From: Trabulsiella guamensis ATCC 49490
Lineage (GTDB): Bacteria > Pseudomonadota > Gammaproteobacteria > Enterobacterales > Enterobacteriaceae
Assembly: GCF_000734965.1 (NCBI RefSeq)
Contig: NZ_JMTB01000074.1
Coordinates: forward strand, 1-64,000
Length of the DNA: 64,000 nt
Direction: 5' to 3'
Shown: positions 53,450 through 63,755 of the stretch, piece after piece
Layout of the letters: each line of letters starts with the position of its first letter
Numbering within the stretch: the stretch's first letter is position 1
Made by a program: the position numbers and the translations under genes
The notes under the pieces: model-generated
Database searches by the model: none
Seen by the model: the letters and a program-made list of their open reading frames with translations, nothing else
Told to the model about the DNA's origin: nothing

Positions 53450-54667
53450 ATGTCCCTCATCGAAAAATCCAGCAAACTTGATAATGTCTGTTACGACATC
53501 CGCGGCCCGGTTCTGAAGGAAGCAAAACGTCTTGAAGAAGAAGGCAATAAAGTTCTAAAACTGAATATCGGCAACCCGGCGCCTTTCGGTTTCGACGCCC
53601 CTGATGAAATTCTGGTTGATGTGATTCGTAACCTGCCAACGGCGCAGGGGTATTGCGATTCAAAAGGTCTCTATTCCGCCCGTAAAGCCATCATGCAGCA
53701 TTATCAGGCGCGTGGCATGCGTGATGTGACCGTTGAGGATATCTACATCGGTAATGGCGTTTCCGAACTGATCGTCCAGGCCATGCAAGCGCTGCTGAAC
53801 AGCGGCGACGAGATGCTGGTACCGGCGCCGGACTACCCACTGTGGACCGCCGCCGTGTCACTCTCCAGCGGTAAAGCGGTGCATTACCTTTGCGATGAGT
53901 CGTCCGACTGGTTCCCGGATCTCGACGACATTCGTGCCAAAATCACGCCGCGTACCCGTGGGATCGTGATAATCAACCCGAATAACCCGACCGGGGCCGT
54001 CTATTCAAAAGAACTGCTGATGGAGATCGTTGAAATCGCCCGCCAGCATAATCTGATTATTTTCGCTGACGAGATTTACGACAAAATTCTCTATGATGAT
54101 GCAGAGCATCATTCTATTGCCGCCATGGCACCCGATCTGCTGACGATCACCTTTAACGGCCTGTCGAAAACCTATCGCGTAGCGGGGTTCCGTCAGGGCT
54201 GGATGGTACTCAACGGGCCGAAAAAACACGCCAAAGGGTATATCGAAGGACTGGAAATGCTGGCCTCGATGCGCCTGTGTGCGAACGTTCCGGCACAGCA
54301 CGCCATTCAGACGGCCCTCGGCGGTTATCAGAGCATCAGTGAGTTCATCATGCCAGGCGGCCGCCTGTACGAGCAGCGTAACCGCGCATGGGAACTGATT
54401 AACGAAATTCCTGGTGTCTCGTGCATGAAGCCGAAAGGCGCACTCTATATGTTCCCGAAAATTGATGCCAAACGCTTCAATATTCACGACGACCAGAAAC
54501 TGGTGCTTGATTTCCTGTTACAGGAAAAAGTGCTCCTGGTCCAGGGCACGGCGTTTAACTGGCCGTGGCCGGATCACGTGCGTATAGTGACCCTGCCCCG
54601 CCTCGACGAACTGGAAATGTCCATTACCCGCTTCGGTCGATTCCTCTCCGGGTATCATCAATTGTAA
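53450..54667 (+). CDS. alaA: Glutamate-pyruvate aminotransferase AlaA
   Basis: A class I/II pyridoxal-phosphate aminotransferase that makes L-alanine from pyruvate and glutamate. It has 405 residues, as in E. coli. Motifs: NIGNPAPFGFDAPDE near the N-terminus, INPNNPTGAVYS, FADEIYDKILYDD, and the PLP lysine in NGLSKTYRVAGFRQGW at about residue 240. The start follows AAAGG. It is a single-gene unit ending in a hairpin. Confidence 0.97.
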   Translation: MSLIEKSSKLDNVCYDIRGPVLKEAKRLEEEGNKVLKLNIGNPAPFGFDAPDEILVDVIRNLPTAQGYCDSKGLYSARKAIMQHYQARGMRDVTVEDIYIGNGVSELIVQAMQALLNSGDEMLVPAPDYPLWTAAVSLSSGKAVHYLCDESSDWFPDLDDIRAKITPRTRGIVIINPNNPTGAVYSKELLMEIVEIARQHNLIIFADEIYDKILYDDAEHHSIAAMAPDLLTITFNGLSKTYRVAGFRQGWMVLNGPKKHAKGYIEGLEMLASMRLCANVPAQHAIQTALGGYQSISEFIMPGGRLYEQRNRAWELINEIPGVSCMKPKGALYMFPKIDAKRFNIHDDQKLVLDFLLQEKVLLVQGTAFNWPWPDHVRIVTLPRLDELEMSITRFGRFLSGYHQL

Positions 54668-54673
54668 TCTTCC

Positions 54674-54702
54674 TGACCGCCGGGGTTTGCATCCGGCGGT
54701 CA
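54674..54702 (+). terminator. alaA terminator
   Basis: A perfect ten-base-pair stem, TGACCGCCGG (54674-54683) and CCGGCGGTCA (54693-54702), lies seven bases after alaA; the T-tract is weak. Confidence 0.75.
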
Positions 54703-54748
54703 TCTCTGCGCACAATATTCCGAATGCTGTAATTGATTAAGGATCGCT

Positions 54749-55348
54749 ATGAGCCAGAGTCACTTCTTTGCCCATCTTTCACGCCTGAAGTTAATCAATC
54801 GTTGGCCGCTGATGCGTAATGTCCGCACGGAGAACGTCTCCGAGCATAGTCTGCAGGTCGCTATGGTGGCGCATGCGCTGGCGGCGATCAAAAACCGTAA
54901 ATTTGGCGGTCAGTTAAATGCCGATCGCATTGCACTGCTGGCGATGTATCACGACGCCTCCGAAGTGCTGACCGGTGATCTCCCAACGCCAGTGAAGTAT
55001 TTCAATTCGCAAATCGCGCAGGAATATAAAGCCATCGAAAAAATTGCCCAGCAAAAACTGGTCGATATGGTCCCGGCCGAGTTGCGCGACATCTTCGAAC
55101 CGCTGATCGATGACCGGCAATACAGCGATGCAGAAAAATCCATTGTGAAACAGGCGGACGCACTCTGCGCCTACCTGAAATGTCTGGAAGAGTTGTCTGC
55201 GGGCAATAATGAGTTTCTGCTGGCTAAAGCGCGTCTGGAGAAAACACTGGAATCACGACGCAGCGAAGAAATGGACTACTTCATGCAGGTTTTCGTCCCG
55301 AGTTTTCATCTCTCGCTGGATGAAATCAGTCAGGATTCGCCGCTTTAA
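54749..55348 (+). CDS. yfbR: 5'-deoxynucleotidase YfbR
   Basis: An HD-domain phosphohydrolase that dephosphorylates deoxyribonucleoside 5'-monophosphates. It has 199 residues, as in E. coli. Metal ligands are visible in [11 protein letters not shown] (His33), [12 protein letters not shown] (His68-Asp69, Glu72) and [12 protein letters not shown] (Asp137). It lies 81 bases after alaA and is bounded by hairpins on both sides. Confidence 0.97.
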   Translation: MSQSHFFAHLSRLKLINRWPLMRNVRTENVSEHSLQVAMVAHALAAIKNRKFGGQLNADRIALLAMYHDASEVLTGDLPTPVKYFNSQIAQEYKAIEKIAQQKLVDMVPAELRDIFEPLIDDRQYSDAEKSIVKQADALCAYLKCLEELSAGNNEFLLAKARLEKTLESRRSEEMDYFMQVFVPSFHLSLDEISQDSPL

Positions 55349-55354
55349 CCGACT

Positions 55355-55373
55355 GCCGGGCGCCCTGCCCGGC
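55355..55373. terminator. Terminator between yfbR and yfbS
   Basis: A seven-base-pair GC stem, GCCGGGC (55355-55361) and GCCCGGC (55367-55373) with loop GCCCT, between the convergent yfbR and yfbS; it lacks a strong T-tract. Confidence 0.65.
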
Positions 55374-55380
55374 ACTCACC

Positions 55381-57213
55381 TCAGAACGGAAACAGCACCG
55401 GGATCAGCAACACACAGACCACCATCACCAGTACGGTGAACGGAATGCCCAGTTTCATAAAATCACTGAATGTATAATTCCCCGGGCCAAGGACCAGCGT
55501 GTTCACCGGTGATGAAACCGGCGTCATAAAGGCTGCCGAGGCCGCCATTGCCACTACCATTGCAAACGGATAAGGCGACACCCCCATCGTTTTTGCTGCC
55601 GCCAGCGCAATGGGCGCCATCAGCACCGCAGTGGCGGTGTTAGAGATGAACAGGCCAATCACCGCGCACATGACAAACAGACAGACCAGCATCAGATAAG
55701 GCCCCTGCTGACCGCCAATATCCATCAATCCACGGACGATCAAATCGACGCCTCCGGTCTTTTGCAGCGCATGAGCGAAAGGCATCATGCCGACAATGAG
55801 AATAATGCTCGGCCAGTGAATAGCTTTATAGGCGCTTTCGGCGTCAATACAGCGAAAGCGCCCCATCAGGAGACAGGCCACAATTGCTGCGATAGGATTG
55901 GGGATTTCATCGGTGAGCATCAGTGCCACCATCAGCACCAGGCAGAAGATCGCGTGTGGCGCCTGACTGTGCGCCGGTGAGGCTTCGCTCTCTTCAATGG
56001 GCATATTGAGTACCACGAAATCGCGCCCGTTCTGCGCCAGCAGGCTAATCTGTTTCCAGTTCCCCACTACCAGCATGATGTCGCCGAGTTGCAGCGGTTC
56101 GTCCACTACCGCGCCATCCATTGCCTGACCGCCACGTTTGAGACCCACGATATTCAAACCGTAACGGGTTCGAAAAGCCACTTCACGAACGGTTTTCCCC
56201 AGCAGTTCGGATTCCGGGATGAGCGACACTTCCGCCATCCCCACATCCAGCGACTGGTCGGAAAAATATTCTCCGCGCAAGACCATCGGCTCCAACAGTT
56301 GCTCGCTGCAAAACTGGCGCAGGTCGACGTCAGCGGCTGACATATCGATCAACAACACATCCCTGGCGCGGAATTCAGAGACACCGTTCACGTTGACAAT
56401 TACCCGCCGAAAACGCCGCCAGCGCTCCACACCGATAACGTTAGCGCCGTAGCGTTCACGCAGACGCAGATCATCCAGTCGCTGGCCGATCATCGGCGAG
56501 CCGGGGCGAATAGCCAGTCGCCTGGCACGGCCGGTCAGGCGGTATTCACGGATGAGATCGCGAAACGACGGTCGTTTCCAGCCGTCACCGGCGGTATCCT
56601 GCTTTTCGCCTTTAAGCATAAAGCGCATCAGCAGCATGTAGACGATCCCCATCAGCAGGACCACCAGCCCCAGTGGCGTGACGCTAAAGAACCTGAACCC
56701 GTCGAACCCTTCGCGGATCAGCTCACTGTGAATCACGAGATTTGGCGGCGTCGCGACCAGTGTCATCATGCCGCTGATAAGCCCGGCAAAACTTAACGGC
56801 ATCAGGAGGCGGGATGGCGGGATCTCCATTCGCATTGAGACGCTCAACACGACAGGGATAAAAATGGCGACCACGCCGGTCGAGCTCATAAACGCGCCCA
56901 GCCCCGCCACGGTCAGCATCAGGCAGACCAGCATTTTCGTTTCGCTGTTGCCGGCCACTTTAACCAGCCAGGCCCCCATATTGGTGGCAACACCGGTGCG
57001 CACGAGGCCGTCACCGATGATAAACAGCGCCGCAATAAGAATAATGTTCGGATCGCTAAAGCCAGAGAAAGCTTCGCTCAGGGTCAGTGTGTCGCTCAAT
57101 ACAAACGCAACAATCACCAGCAATGCCACCGCATCCATGCGCACTTTGCCAGTGGCGAATAACACCACGGCAACCGCCAGCAGGCACAGCACCCAAATAA
57201 GTTCACCGTTCAC
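55381..57213 (-). CDS. yfbS: SLC13/DASS-type transporter YfbS with TrkA-C domains
   Basis: A 610-residue inner-membrane transporter, as in E. coli. Two blocks of hydrophobic helices (about 1-200 and 415-610) surround a cytoplasmic region with two RCK_C/TrkA-C domains (about 215-390; repeats of [13 protein letters not shown] and [13 protein letters not shown]). Family motifs are [14 protein letters not shown] and [14 protein letters not shown]. The substrate is unknown; divalent anions are usual in the family. The start is GTG at 57213, preceded by AAGGAC. Confidence 0.94.
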   Translation of the reverse strand: MNGELIWVLCLLAVAVVLFATGKVRMDAVALLVIVAFVLSDTLTLSEAFSGFSDPNIILIAALFIIGDGLVRTGVATNMGAWLVKVAGNSETKMLVCLMLTVAGLGAFMSSTGVVAIFIPVVLSVSMRMEIPPSRLLMPLSFAGLISGMMTLVATPPNLVIHSELIREGFDGFRFFSVTPLGLVVLLMGIVYMLLMRFMLKGEKQDTAGDGWKRPSFRDLIREYRLTGRARRLAIRPGSPMIGQRLDDLRLRERYGANVIGVERWRRFRRVIVNVNGVSEFRARDVLLIDMSAADVDLRQFCSEQLLEPMVLRGEYFSDQSLDVGMAEVSLIPESELLGKTVREVAFRTRYGLNIVGLKRGGQAMDGAVVDEPLQLGDIMLVVGNWKQISLLAQNGRDFVVLNMPIEESEASPAHSQAPHAIFCLVLMVALMLTDEIPNPIAAIVACLLMGRFRCIDAESAYKAIHWPSIILIVGMMPFAHALQKTGGVDLIVRGLMDIGGQQGPYLMLVCLFVMCAVIGLFISNTATAVLMAPIALAAAKTMGVSPYPFAMVVAMAASAAFMTPVSSPVNTLVLGPGNYTFSDFMKLGIPFTVLVMVVCVLLIPVLFPF

Positions 57214-57270
57214 AACGTGTCCTTGTCAGATGTCGGGATGAAAGTAGTAAAGAAAATAGTGCCATAAAAA

Positions 57271-57290
57271 AGCCCCGCTAATCCGGGGCT
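57271..57290 (-). terminator. Terminator of the yfbU-yfbT transcript
   Basis: A seven-base-pair stem, AGCCCCG (57271-57277) and CGGGGCT (57284-57290), followed on the minus strand by a run of Ts (CTTTTTTATGG). A good intrinsic terminator just after yfbT. Confidence 0.9.
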
Positions 57291-57301
57291 ATATCATAGG
57301 A

Positions 57302-57961
57302 TTATGCTTTTAATGTCACGTTTACCGCACCGTCAGCGTTTTTGGTGATAACCAGCGGTTCCAGCGATGTCAGGATAAAGTCGGCTTCCTGTAAGCGGGG
57401 CGCAGTGGCAGGCACATTCACCGCAATAACATGGCACCCGGCAGCAAGGCCAGACAACACGCCGGCCCCCGCATCTTCCACCACCACACATTCCTGCGGT
57501 GACAAACCCAACAGTTCGGCACCAAGCAGGTAGGCGTCCGGTTCCGGTTTGCCACGTTTTACACGTTCAGCAGTGATGAACACTTCCGGCGTCGGCAACC
57601 CGGCGGCTTTATGACGCGCATGCGCCACAGGGCGCGTTCCGGAGGTGACGATGGCCCACGGAATACCGGCCTCATTAAGCTGATTCAACAGCGCCAGCGC
57701 ACCAGGCAGTGGCACAATTCCGTCGGTGTCAGTGGCTTCAATGTGTTCTAAGTAAGCGAATTCAGCCTGGATCTCCGCCTCGCTTTTACCGGGTAAGAAG
57801 TGACGTAATGACGTGACGGCCTGTTTACCATGGATAAAATTCAGAACTTCATCATGCGCAAGACCGTGACGATCCGCCCAGTGACACCATGACCGCTCAA
57901 CGATGGGCAGAGAATCCACCAGCGTGCCATCCAGATCAAACAGGAAACCTTTACAGTGCAC
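57302..57961 (-). CDS. yfbT: HAD-family sugar phosphatase YfbT (HxpA)
   Basis: A haloacid dehalogenase-type phosphatase acting on small sugar phosphates. The nucleophile motif is FLFDLDGTLVDS at the N-terminus, with motif II IVTSGT, Lys in KRGKPEPDAY and acidic motif VVVEDAGAG. From GTG at 57961 it has 219 residues (E. coli 216). I chose this GTG because GGAGG lies five bases before it and the family begins at this position; an ATG four codons earlier overlaps the yfbU stop (TGATG) and could also be used. Confidence 0.92.
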   Translation of the reverse strand: MHCKGFLFDLDGTLVDSLPIVERSWCHWADRHGLAHDEVLNFIHGKQAVTSLRHFLPGKSEAEIQAEFAYLEHIEATDTDGIVPLPGALALLNQLNEAGIPWAIVTSGTRPVAHARHKAAGLPTPEVFITAERVKRGKPEPDAYLLGAELLGLSPQECVVVEDAGAGVLSGLAAGCHVIAVNVPATAPRLQEADFILTSLEPLVITKNADGAVNVTLKA

Positions 57962-57972
57962 ACGCACCTCCA

Positions 57973-58467
57973 TCAGGAATTAATAATCTGGTCGATTTCG
58001 TTGCTGCTCAGATGATACTGCCGCGGGCAGGCGTGCCAGGCCGCCAGCATGCGCTGGTATTTTTCCCACATGGAAGTCTGAGAGTTGAAGCCGTGTGTTC
58101 CGGCATCGAAATGGGTATAACGACCTTCGGTATTCACCATAAAGCGTACGTAACTAAGGTAGCGCGCTTCCGTTGCCGCGTCGAAACCGAGAAACGTGAC
58201 GCGACGTTCGTCGATAATGCTGGGATCTTTCAGATTGGCCCAGGAGACGTGCAGCGCGTGGTACATCTCCATGATGTCGATGATCGTACGACAGGTATCT
58301 TCTGTCAGCTGGCCAAATTCACGATCCAGCTCTCTCATTTGCAGCCCATAGCCGCGCTCAATGATCGTCTGCAACCGACGATATTTTTCTGCGTTGTCTG
58401 GATCGAGCATCGTCATCATCTTGTACTGGTTCGACAAGATAAGGCGTTGAGCGTTGGTCATTTCCAT
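57973..58467 (-). CDS. yfbU: YfbU family protein (UPF0304)
   Basis: A 164-residue soluble protein, as in E. coli YfbU, rich in charged residues and with conserved segments [29 protein letters not shown] and [16 protein letters not shown]. Its function is not known to me. I chose the ATG at 58467 (MEMTNAQR), preceded by AGGAGTC, over a start 14 codons upstream that lacks family support. It is followed directly by yfbT, with which it is probably co-transcribed. Confidence 0.95.
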   Translation of the reverse strand: MEMTNAQRLILSNQYKMMTMLDPDNAEKYRRLQTIIERGYGLQMRELDREFGQLTEDTCRTIIDIMEMYHALHVSWANLKDPSIIDERRVTFLGFDAATEARYLSYVRFMVNTEGRYTHFDAGTHGFNSQTSMWEKYQRMLAAWHACPRQYHLSSNEIDQIINS

Positions 58468-58500
58468 TTTTTGACTCCTGTTGCGCGTAGGGCATAAAAA

Positions 58501-58521
58501 AAGACACATAGACTGTGTCTT
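58501..58521 (-). terminator. Terminator between yfbV and yfbU
   Basis: An eight-base-pair stem, AAGACACA (58501-58508) and TGTGTCTT (58514-58521), followed on the minus strand by TTTTTTTATGCC. It should end the yfbV transcript before yfbU. Confidence 0.88.
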
Positions 58522-58546
58522 CTTTATATGCGTTTTTTCGCTTCAA

Positions 58547-59002
58547 TTACAAATCATCGAGGAAAGTTTTGTCCAGTTGTTTGAAGGCGCGCTTAAGCGT
58601 GTCAGCTAACGCCTGGTAATCGGGTTTTCCTTCTACCGGCGCGAGCGCCTGCCCGGCTTCCTGCAATTTGCCTCGAACTTCATAAAACCAGTGCAGAATA
58701 GTGGGCGGCAGCGGCGTGACAGAGCGCTTCCCTAACCACCACAATCCCTGCATCGGCAGACTCAGCGCGAACAGCGCGGTAGCGACCGCCGGGCCTAACT
58801 GCCCGCCAAGAGCGATTTGCCAGCACAGGGTAAAGACCGCAACGGGCGGCATGAGGCGAGTGGCATACGTCGTGGCCCGAATGGCGCGGTTTTCCACAAA
58901 AACCGGAGCGAGGCGTTTTTCCATTGGCCACGTCTTTGCATAGTGTTGTCCCCGGCGGAACAAACTGAAAAAATTAACCGGGCGATGGTCTGGTGTCGAC
59001 AT
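58547..59002 (-). CDS. yfbV: Inner membrane protein YfbV (UPF0208)
   Basis: A 151-residue membrane protein, as in E. coli, with two hydrophobic segments at about 45-65 and 70-90 ([33 protein letters not shown]) and a charged C-terminal tail. In E. coli YfbV helps keep the Ter chromosomal macrodomain insulated from its neighbours. It is transcribed divergently from ackA. Confidence 0.95.
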   Translation of the reverse strand: MSTPDHRPVNFFSLFRRGQHYAKTWPMEKRLAPVFVENRAIRATTYATRLMPPVAVFTLCWQIALGGQLGPAVATALFALSLPMQGLWWLGKRSVTPLPPTILHWFYEVRGKLQEAGQALAPVEGKPDYQALADTLKRAFKQLDKTFLDDL

Positions 59003-59337
59003 GGCGTTACCTCAACTTCACGAACAAATATTAAAAAAAATGTGCAAACTCACAACTCCGCATGACAACGTTCAAAAGATTTTGTCATTGTCCCTTACGA
59101 TCGGGTATCCTGTGCCAGCCTGAGATGGGCGTAGACCCACGCATCAGGTTTGTCAAATTATCGCACATTCTGCCGCTGGCTGAAAATTGTGCAAAATGAC
59201 GTAGAATCAATAAGTATTATTTTCCTTATGCCTTAAAACACCGAAGGCATGATGTTAATCATAAATGTCGATGTCATCCTGCGCTACGCTTTGTGACTCT
59301 CTGACGTTTTTTTAGCCACGTATCAAAAGGTACTTCC
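59003..59337. promoter_or_regulatory. yfbV/ackA divergent promoter region
   Basis: A 335-base gap containing the ackA leader and the yfbV promoter. A TAGAAT -10-like hexamer lies at about 59202-59207 on the plus strand, with only a weak -35. There is no open frame or strong hairpin. In E. coli ackA-pta is read from promoters within ackA's upstream region. Confidence 0.5.
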
Positions 59338-60540
59338 ATGTCGAGTAAGTTAGTACTGGTTCTGAACTGCGGTAGCTCCTCACTGAAATTCGCTATTATC
59401 GATGCGATGAACGGTGACGAGTACCTCTCTGGTTTAGCCGAATGTTTCCATCTTCCTGAAGCCCGTATTAAATGGAAAATGGACGGCAGTAAACAAGAGG
59501 CGGCTTTAGGCGCAGGCGCCGCTCACAGTGAAGCGTTGAACTTTATCGTTAACACTATTCTGGCACAAAAACCAGAACTGTCCGCACAGCTGACGGCAAT
59601 TGGTCACCGTATTGTTCACGGTGGCGAAAAATACACCCGTTCCGTGGTGATTGACGATTCCGTGGTTCAGGGTATCAAAGATGCAGCTTCTTTCGCACCG
59701 CTGCATAACCCGGCTCACCTGATCGGTATCGCTGAAGCCTTTAAATCCTTCCCGCAGTTGAGAGAAAAGAACGTTGCCGTATTTGACACTGCGTTCCATC
59801 AGACCATGCCGGAAGAGTCCTACCTGTATGCCCTGCCGTACAGCCTGTATAAAGAGCACGGCATTCGCCGCTACGGCGCGCACGGCACCAGCCACTTTTA
59901 TGTGACCCAGGAAGCAGCAAAAGTGCTGAACAAGCCGGTTGATGAACTGAACATTATCACCTGCCACCTGGGCAACGGCGGTTCTGTTAGCGCGATCCGC
60001 AACGGTAAATGCGTCGATACCTCTATGGGTCTGACCCCGCTGGAAGGTCTGGTGATGGGTACCCGTTCCGGTGATATCGATCCGGCTATCGTGTTCCACC
60101 TGCATGACACCCTGGGCATGAGCGTTGATCAAATCAACAAACTGCTGACCAAAGAATCCGGCCTGCTGGGCCTGACCGAAGTCACCAGCGACTGCCGTTA
60201 TGTTGAAGACAACTACACGAGCAAAGAAGACGCTAAACGCGCAATGGACGTTTACTGCCACCGTCTGGCGAAATACATTGGTTCTTACACAGCGCTGATG
60301 GATGGCCGTCTGGATGCAGTCGTCTTCACCGGTGGTATCGGTGAAAACGCGGCGATGGTTCGCGAGCTTTCCCTGGGCAAACTGGGCGTACTTGGCTTCG
60401 AGGTTGATCACGAACGTAACCTGGCTGCCCGTTTCGGCAAGTCTGGTTTCATCAACAAAGAAGGCACCCGTCCGGCTGTGGTCATTCCGACCAACGAAGA
60501 ACTGGTTATCGCGCAAGATGCCAGCCGTCTTACCGCCTGA
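59338..60540 (+). CDS. ackA: Acetate kinase AckA
   Basis: Interconverts acetyl phosphate plus ADP and acetate plus ATP, the ATP-yielding step of acetate overflow. It has 400 residues, as in E. coli. Family signatures are [13 protein letters not shown] at the N-terminus, [22 protein letters not shown] and [13 protein letters not shown]. The start has AAAAGGTAC before ATG. It is first in the operon with pta; 80 bases with two hairpins separate them. Confidence 0.99.
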   Translation: MSSKLVLVLNCGSSSLKFAIIDAMNGDEYLSGLAECFHLPEARIKWKMDGSKQEAALGAGAAHSEALNFIVNTILAQKPELSAQLTAIGHRIVHGGEKYTRSVVIDDSVVQGIKDAASFAPLHNPAHLIGIAEAFKSFPQLREKNVAVFDTAFHQTMPEESYLYALPYSLYKEHGIRRYGAHGTSHFYVTQEAAKVLNKPVDELNIITCHLGNGGSVSAIRNGKCVDTSMGLTPLEGLVMGTRSGDIDPAIVFHLHDTLGMSVDQINKLLTKESGLLGLTEVTSDCRYVEDNYTSKEDAKRAMDVYCHRLAKYIGSYTALMDGRLDAVVFTGGIGENAAMVRELSLGKLGVLGFEVDHERNLAARFGKSGFINKEGTRPAVVIPTNEELVIAQDASRLTA

Positions 60541-60545
60541 TTCCA

Positions 60546-60601
60546 CACCGCCAGCCAACGCTGGCGGTGCTGTTTTGTATCCCGCCGAAACATGTCGGCG
60601 G
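60546..60601 (+). terminator. Two hairpins in the ackA-pta gap
   Basis: Hairpin one: CACCGCCAGC (60546-60555) and GCTGGCGGTG (60560-60569), ten base pairs, then CTGTTTTG. Hairpin two: CCGCCGA (60582-60588) and TCGGCGG (60595-60601). The first has a partial T-tract and may reduce read-through or protect the ackA message; pta is still expected to be expressed from this operon. Confidence 0.7.
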
Positions 60602-60620
60602 TAACGAAAGAGGATAAATC

Positions 60621-62759
60621 GTGTCCCGTATTATTATGCTCATCCCAACCGGAACCAGCGTCGGTCTGACCAGCGTCAGCCTCGGGGTTATCCGGGCAAT
60701 GGAACGTAAAGGCGTACGCCTGAGCGTGTTTAAACCAATCGCCCAGCCTCGTGCTGGTGGCGATGCGCCTGACCAGACCACCACCATCGTGCGGGCAAAA
60801 TCTAACCTGCCTGCGGCTGAACCGCTGAAAATGAGCCATGTTGAATCTCTGCTCTCCAGCAATCAGAAAGACGTGCTGATGGAAGAGATCATCGCAAACT
60901 ACCACGCGAACACCAAAGACGCGGAAGTGGTGCTGGTTGAAGGTTTGGTTCCGACCCGCAAACATCAGTTTGCGCAGTCCCTGAACTACGAAATCGCAAA
61001 AACGCTGAATGCGGAAATCATCTTTGTGATGTCTCAGGGCACCGACACCCCGGAACAGCTGAAAGAGCGTATCGAACTGACCCGCAGCAGCTTCGGCGGT
61101 TCGAAGAATACCAACATCACTGGCGTGATTATCAACAAACTGAACGCGCCGGTTGATGAACTGGGCCGTACCCGCCCTGACCTGTCCGAGATTTTTGACG
61201 ACTCGTCCAAAGCGCAGGTCGTGAAAATCGATCCGGCGCAATTAAAAGATTCCAGTCCGCTGCCGATCCTCGGCGTGGTGCCGTGGAGCTTTGATCTGAC
61301 CGCCACCCGCGCGATCGACATGGCTCGCCACCTGAATGCCACCATCATTAACGAAGGTGACATCGCTACTCGCCGCGTGAAATCCGTCACCTTCTGCGCA
61401 CGCAGTATTCCGCACATGCTGGAACACTTCCGCCCGGGTTCACTGCTGGTGACTTCCGCTGACCGTCCTGATGTACTGGTTGCCGCCTGCCTCGCCGCCA
61501 TGAACGGCGTTGAAATTGGTGCGCTGCTGCTGACCGGTGGCTATGACATGGATGCGCCGATCGCCAAACTGTGCGAACGCGCCTTCGCTACTGGCCTGCC
61601 GGTATTCATGGTGAACACAAATACCTGGCAGACGTCACTGAGCCTGCAGAGCTTTAACCTCGAAGTGCCAGTAGACGACACCGCACGTATCGAGAAAGTG
61701 CAGGAATACGTTGCTGATTACATCGACGCCGAGTGGATTGATTCCCTGTCTGCTACCTCCGAGCGTAGCCGCCGCCTCTCTCCGCCAGCGTTCCGCTACC
61801 AGCTGACTGAACTGGCGCGTAAAGCAGGCAAACGCGTTGTGCTGCCGGAAGGCGACGAACCGCGTACCGTGAAAGCTGCCGCTATCTGTGCCGAACGTGG
61901 CATCGCAACCTGTGTGCTGCTGGGTAACCCGGAAGCCATCAACCGCGTGGCAGCTGACCAGGGCGTTGAACTGGGTACAGGCATCGAAATCGTCGATCCA
62001 GACGTAGTACGCGAAAGCTACGTTGCGCGTCTGGTTGAGCTGCGTAAGAACAAAGGTATGACCGAAGCGGTTGCGCGTGAGCAACTGGAAGACAACGTGG
62101 TGCTCGGCACACTGATGCTGGAGCAGGATGAAGTTGACGGTCTGGTTTCCGGTGCCGTTCATACCACCGCAAACACCATTCGTCCGCCGCTGCAGCTGAT
62201 CAAAACCGCACCGGGCAGTTCACTGGTTTCTTCTGTGTTCTTCATGCTGCTGCCGGAACAGGTTTACGTCTACGGCGACTGCGCCATCAACCCCGATCCG
62301 ACCGCAGAACAGCTGGCCGAAATCGCCATTCAGTCTGCTGACTCGGCGATTGCCTTCGGTATTGAACCACGCGTCGCGATGCTCTCCTACTCCACCGGCA
62401 CCTCAGGTGCAGGCAGTGACGTAGAGAAAGTGCGCGAAGCAACGCGTCTGGCACAGGAAAAACGCCCTGACCTGATGATCGATGGTCCGCTGCAGTATGA
62501 TGCTGCGGTCATGGCTGACGTGGCGAAATCCAAAGCCCCGAACTCACCGGTTGCCGGTCGCGCTACTGTGTTCATCTTCCCGGATCTGAACACCGGTAAC
62601 ACCACCTACAAAGCGGTACAGCGTTCTGCCGACCTGATCTCCATCGGGCCGATGCTGCAGGGTATGCGCAAGCCAGTTAACGACCTGTCCCGTGGCGCGC
62701 TGGTTGACGATATCGTCTATACCATTGCACTGACCGCGATTCAGTCGTCTCAGCAGTAA
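60621..62759 (+). CDS. pta: Phosphate acetyltransferase Pta
   Basis: Converts acetyl-CoA and phosphate to acetyl phosphate, working with AckA. It has 712 residues, against 714 in E. coli. Three regions are visible: an N-terminal BioD-like P-loop domain ([17 protein letters not shown]), a DRTGG regulatory domain (about 215-330) and the catalytic C-terminal domain (about 390-712; [26 protein letters not shown]). The two-residue difference lies near residues 60-65. The start follows AAGAGGATAAATC, and a terminator follows the stop. Confidence 0.99.
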   Translation: MSRIIMLIPTGTSVGLTSVSLGVIRAMERKGVRLSVFKPIAQPRAGGDAPDQTTTIVRAKSNLPAAEPLKMSHVESLLSSNQKDVLMEEIIANYHANTKDAEVVLVEGLVPTRKHQFAQSLNYEIAKTLNAEIIFVMSQGTDTPEQLKERIELTRSSFGGSKNTNITGVIINKLNAPVDELGRTRPDLSEIFDDSSKAQVVKIDPAQLKDSSPLPILGVVPWSFDLTATRAIDMARHLNATIINEGDIATRRVKSVTFCARSIPHMLEHFRPGSLLVTSADRPDVLVAACLAAMNGVEIGALLLTGGYDMDAPIAKLCERAFATGLPVFMVNTNTWQTSLSLQSFNLEVPVDDTARIEKVQEYVADYIDAEWIDSLSATSERSRRLSPPAFRYQLTELARKAGKRVVLPEGDEPRTVKAAAICAERGIATCVLLGNPEAINRVAADQGVELGTGIEIVDPDVVRESYVARLVELRKNKGMTEAVAREQLEDNVVLGTLMLEQDEVDGLVSGAVHTTANTIRPPLQLIKTAPGSSLVSSVFFMLLPEQVYVYGDCAINPDPTAEQLAEIAIQSADSAIAFGIEPRVAMLSYSTGTSGAGSDVEKVREATRLAQEKRPDLMIDGPLQYDAAVMADVAKSKAPNSPVAGRATVFIFPDLNTGNTTYKAVQRSADLISIGPMLQGMRKPVNDLSRGALVDDIVYTIALTAIQSSQQ

Positions 62760-62771
62760 TATTTGTCTGAT

Positions 62772-62799
62772 AAAAAGGCGACCTCATGGTCGCCTTTTT
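62772..62799. terminator. Bidirectional terminator after pta
   Basis: A perfect 12-base-pair stem, AAAAAGGCGACC (62772-62783) and GGTCGCCTTTTT (62788-62799), with loop TCAT, between the convergent pta and the transketolase gene; A and T runs on both sides. Confidence 0.95.
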
Positions 62800-62801
62800 A
62801 T

Positions 62802-63755
62802 TTACAACAGCTCTCTCGCCGCCTTCACAATATCATCCGCTGTCAATCCATATTCATGCTGGAGAAACTCCTGCGTACCGACCTGTCCATAGCGTTCTTT
62901 CACCCCGACGCGACGCATCGGCACCGGACAGGTTTCCACCAGTACTTCCGCTACCGCTGACCCCAGCCCATTGTGAATGCTGTGGTTCTCGCAGGTGACA
63001 ATGCGTCCGGTTTTCTCGGCGTAATTCTTCACCAGCATGCGGTCAATAGGCTTGAGCGTGAACATATCAATAACCGCCGCGCTGATACCGTCACGCTCCA
63101 GTCGCCGTGCCGCCTCCTGCGCCTCCGCCACCATAATGCCGTTAGCAATAAGGGTGATATCGTCGCCTTCACGCAATACGTTGCCTTTGCCAATAGTGAA
63201 GCTGGAGCCTTCCGCATAAACGGTTGGCGCCTGTTTGCGGATGGTACGTACCCAGTAGAAGCCCTCAAGATCGATCAGCTGATTCAGGATGTCTTTAAAC
63301 ATTACCGCATCCGTCACCTCGATCACCACTGAATGCGCCAGACCGCGTACAATGCCCATATCCTCGAACGACATATGCGTCCCACCGTTATGGCAAGCGG
63401 TCACACCCGCATCCGAGGCGATGACTTTGACATTATTGCGCTGATAATCCAGTGCCATAAATAACTGATCAAAACAGCGGCGACTGGCGAAAGCAGTAAA
63501 GGTATGTACAAACGGTTTTCGTCCGGTCAACGACAGCCCTGCCGCAGTGCCTATCACATTCGCTTCCATGATCCCGCAGTTAATGACATGATCCGGGAAC
63601 TGACGCTGCACGCCGTCCATCGCCATTGAGCTCATCAGATCCGCTTCCAGCGCGATTATCCCGCTCTCCGCTTTGATCTGCTCCGTGACAAACCCGGCGT
63701 ATACTTTGCGCATTTCGGTTACGTCTTTACCCCCGACCGGGGCGACCTTAATCAT
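62802..63755 (-). CDS. Transketolase-like protein, C-terminal subunit
   Basis: A 317-residue protein from ATG 63755 that corresponds to the pyrimidine-binding and C-terminal domains of transketolase. Visible features are GIIALEADLMSS, the catalytic-Glu segment NCGIMEANVIGTAAGLSL, and the C-terminal MRRVGVKERYGQVG. It works with a separate N-terminal subunit encoded just upstream; the two genes overlap by eight bases. Salmonella has a similar split pair beside pta. The sugar substrate is unknown. A longer frame from 63776 lies inside the upstream gene and is less likely. Confidence 0.9.
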   Translation of the reverse strand: MIKVAPVGGKDVTEMRKVYAGFVTEQIKAESGIIALEADLMSSMAMDGVQRQFPDHVINCGIMEANVIGTAAGLSLTGRKPFVHTFTAFASRRCFDQLFMALDYQRNNVKVIASDAGVTACHNGGTHMSFEDMGIVRGLAHSVVIEVTDAVMFKDILNQLIDLEGFYWVRTIRKQAPTVYAEGSSFTIGKGNVLREGDDITLIANGIMVAEAQEAARRLERDGISAAVIDMFTLKPIDRMLVKNYAEKTGRIVTCENHSIHNGLGSAVAEVLVETCPVPMRRVGVKERYGQVGTQEFLQHEYGLTADDIVKAARELL

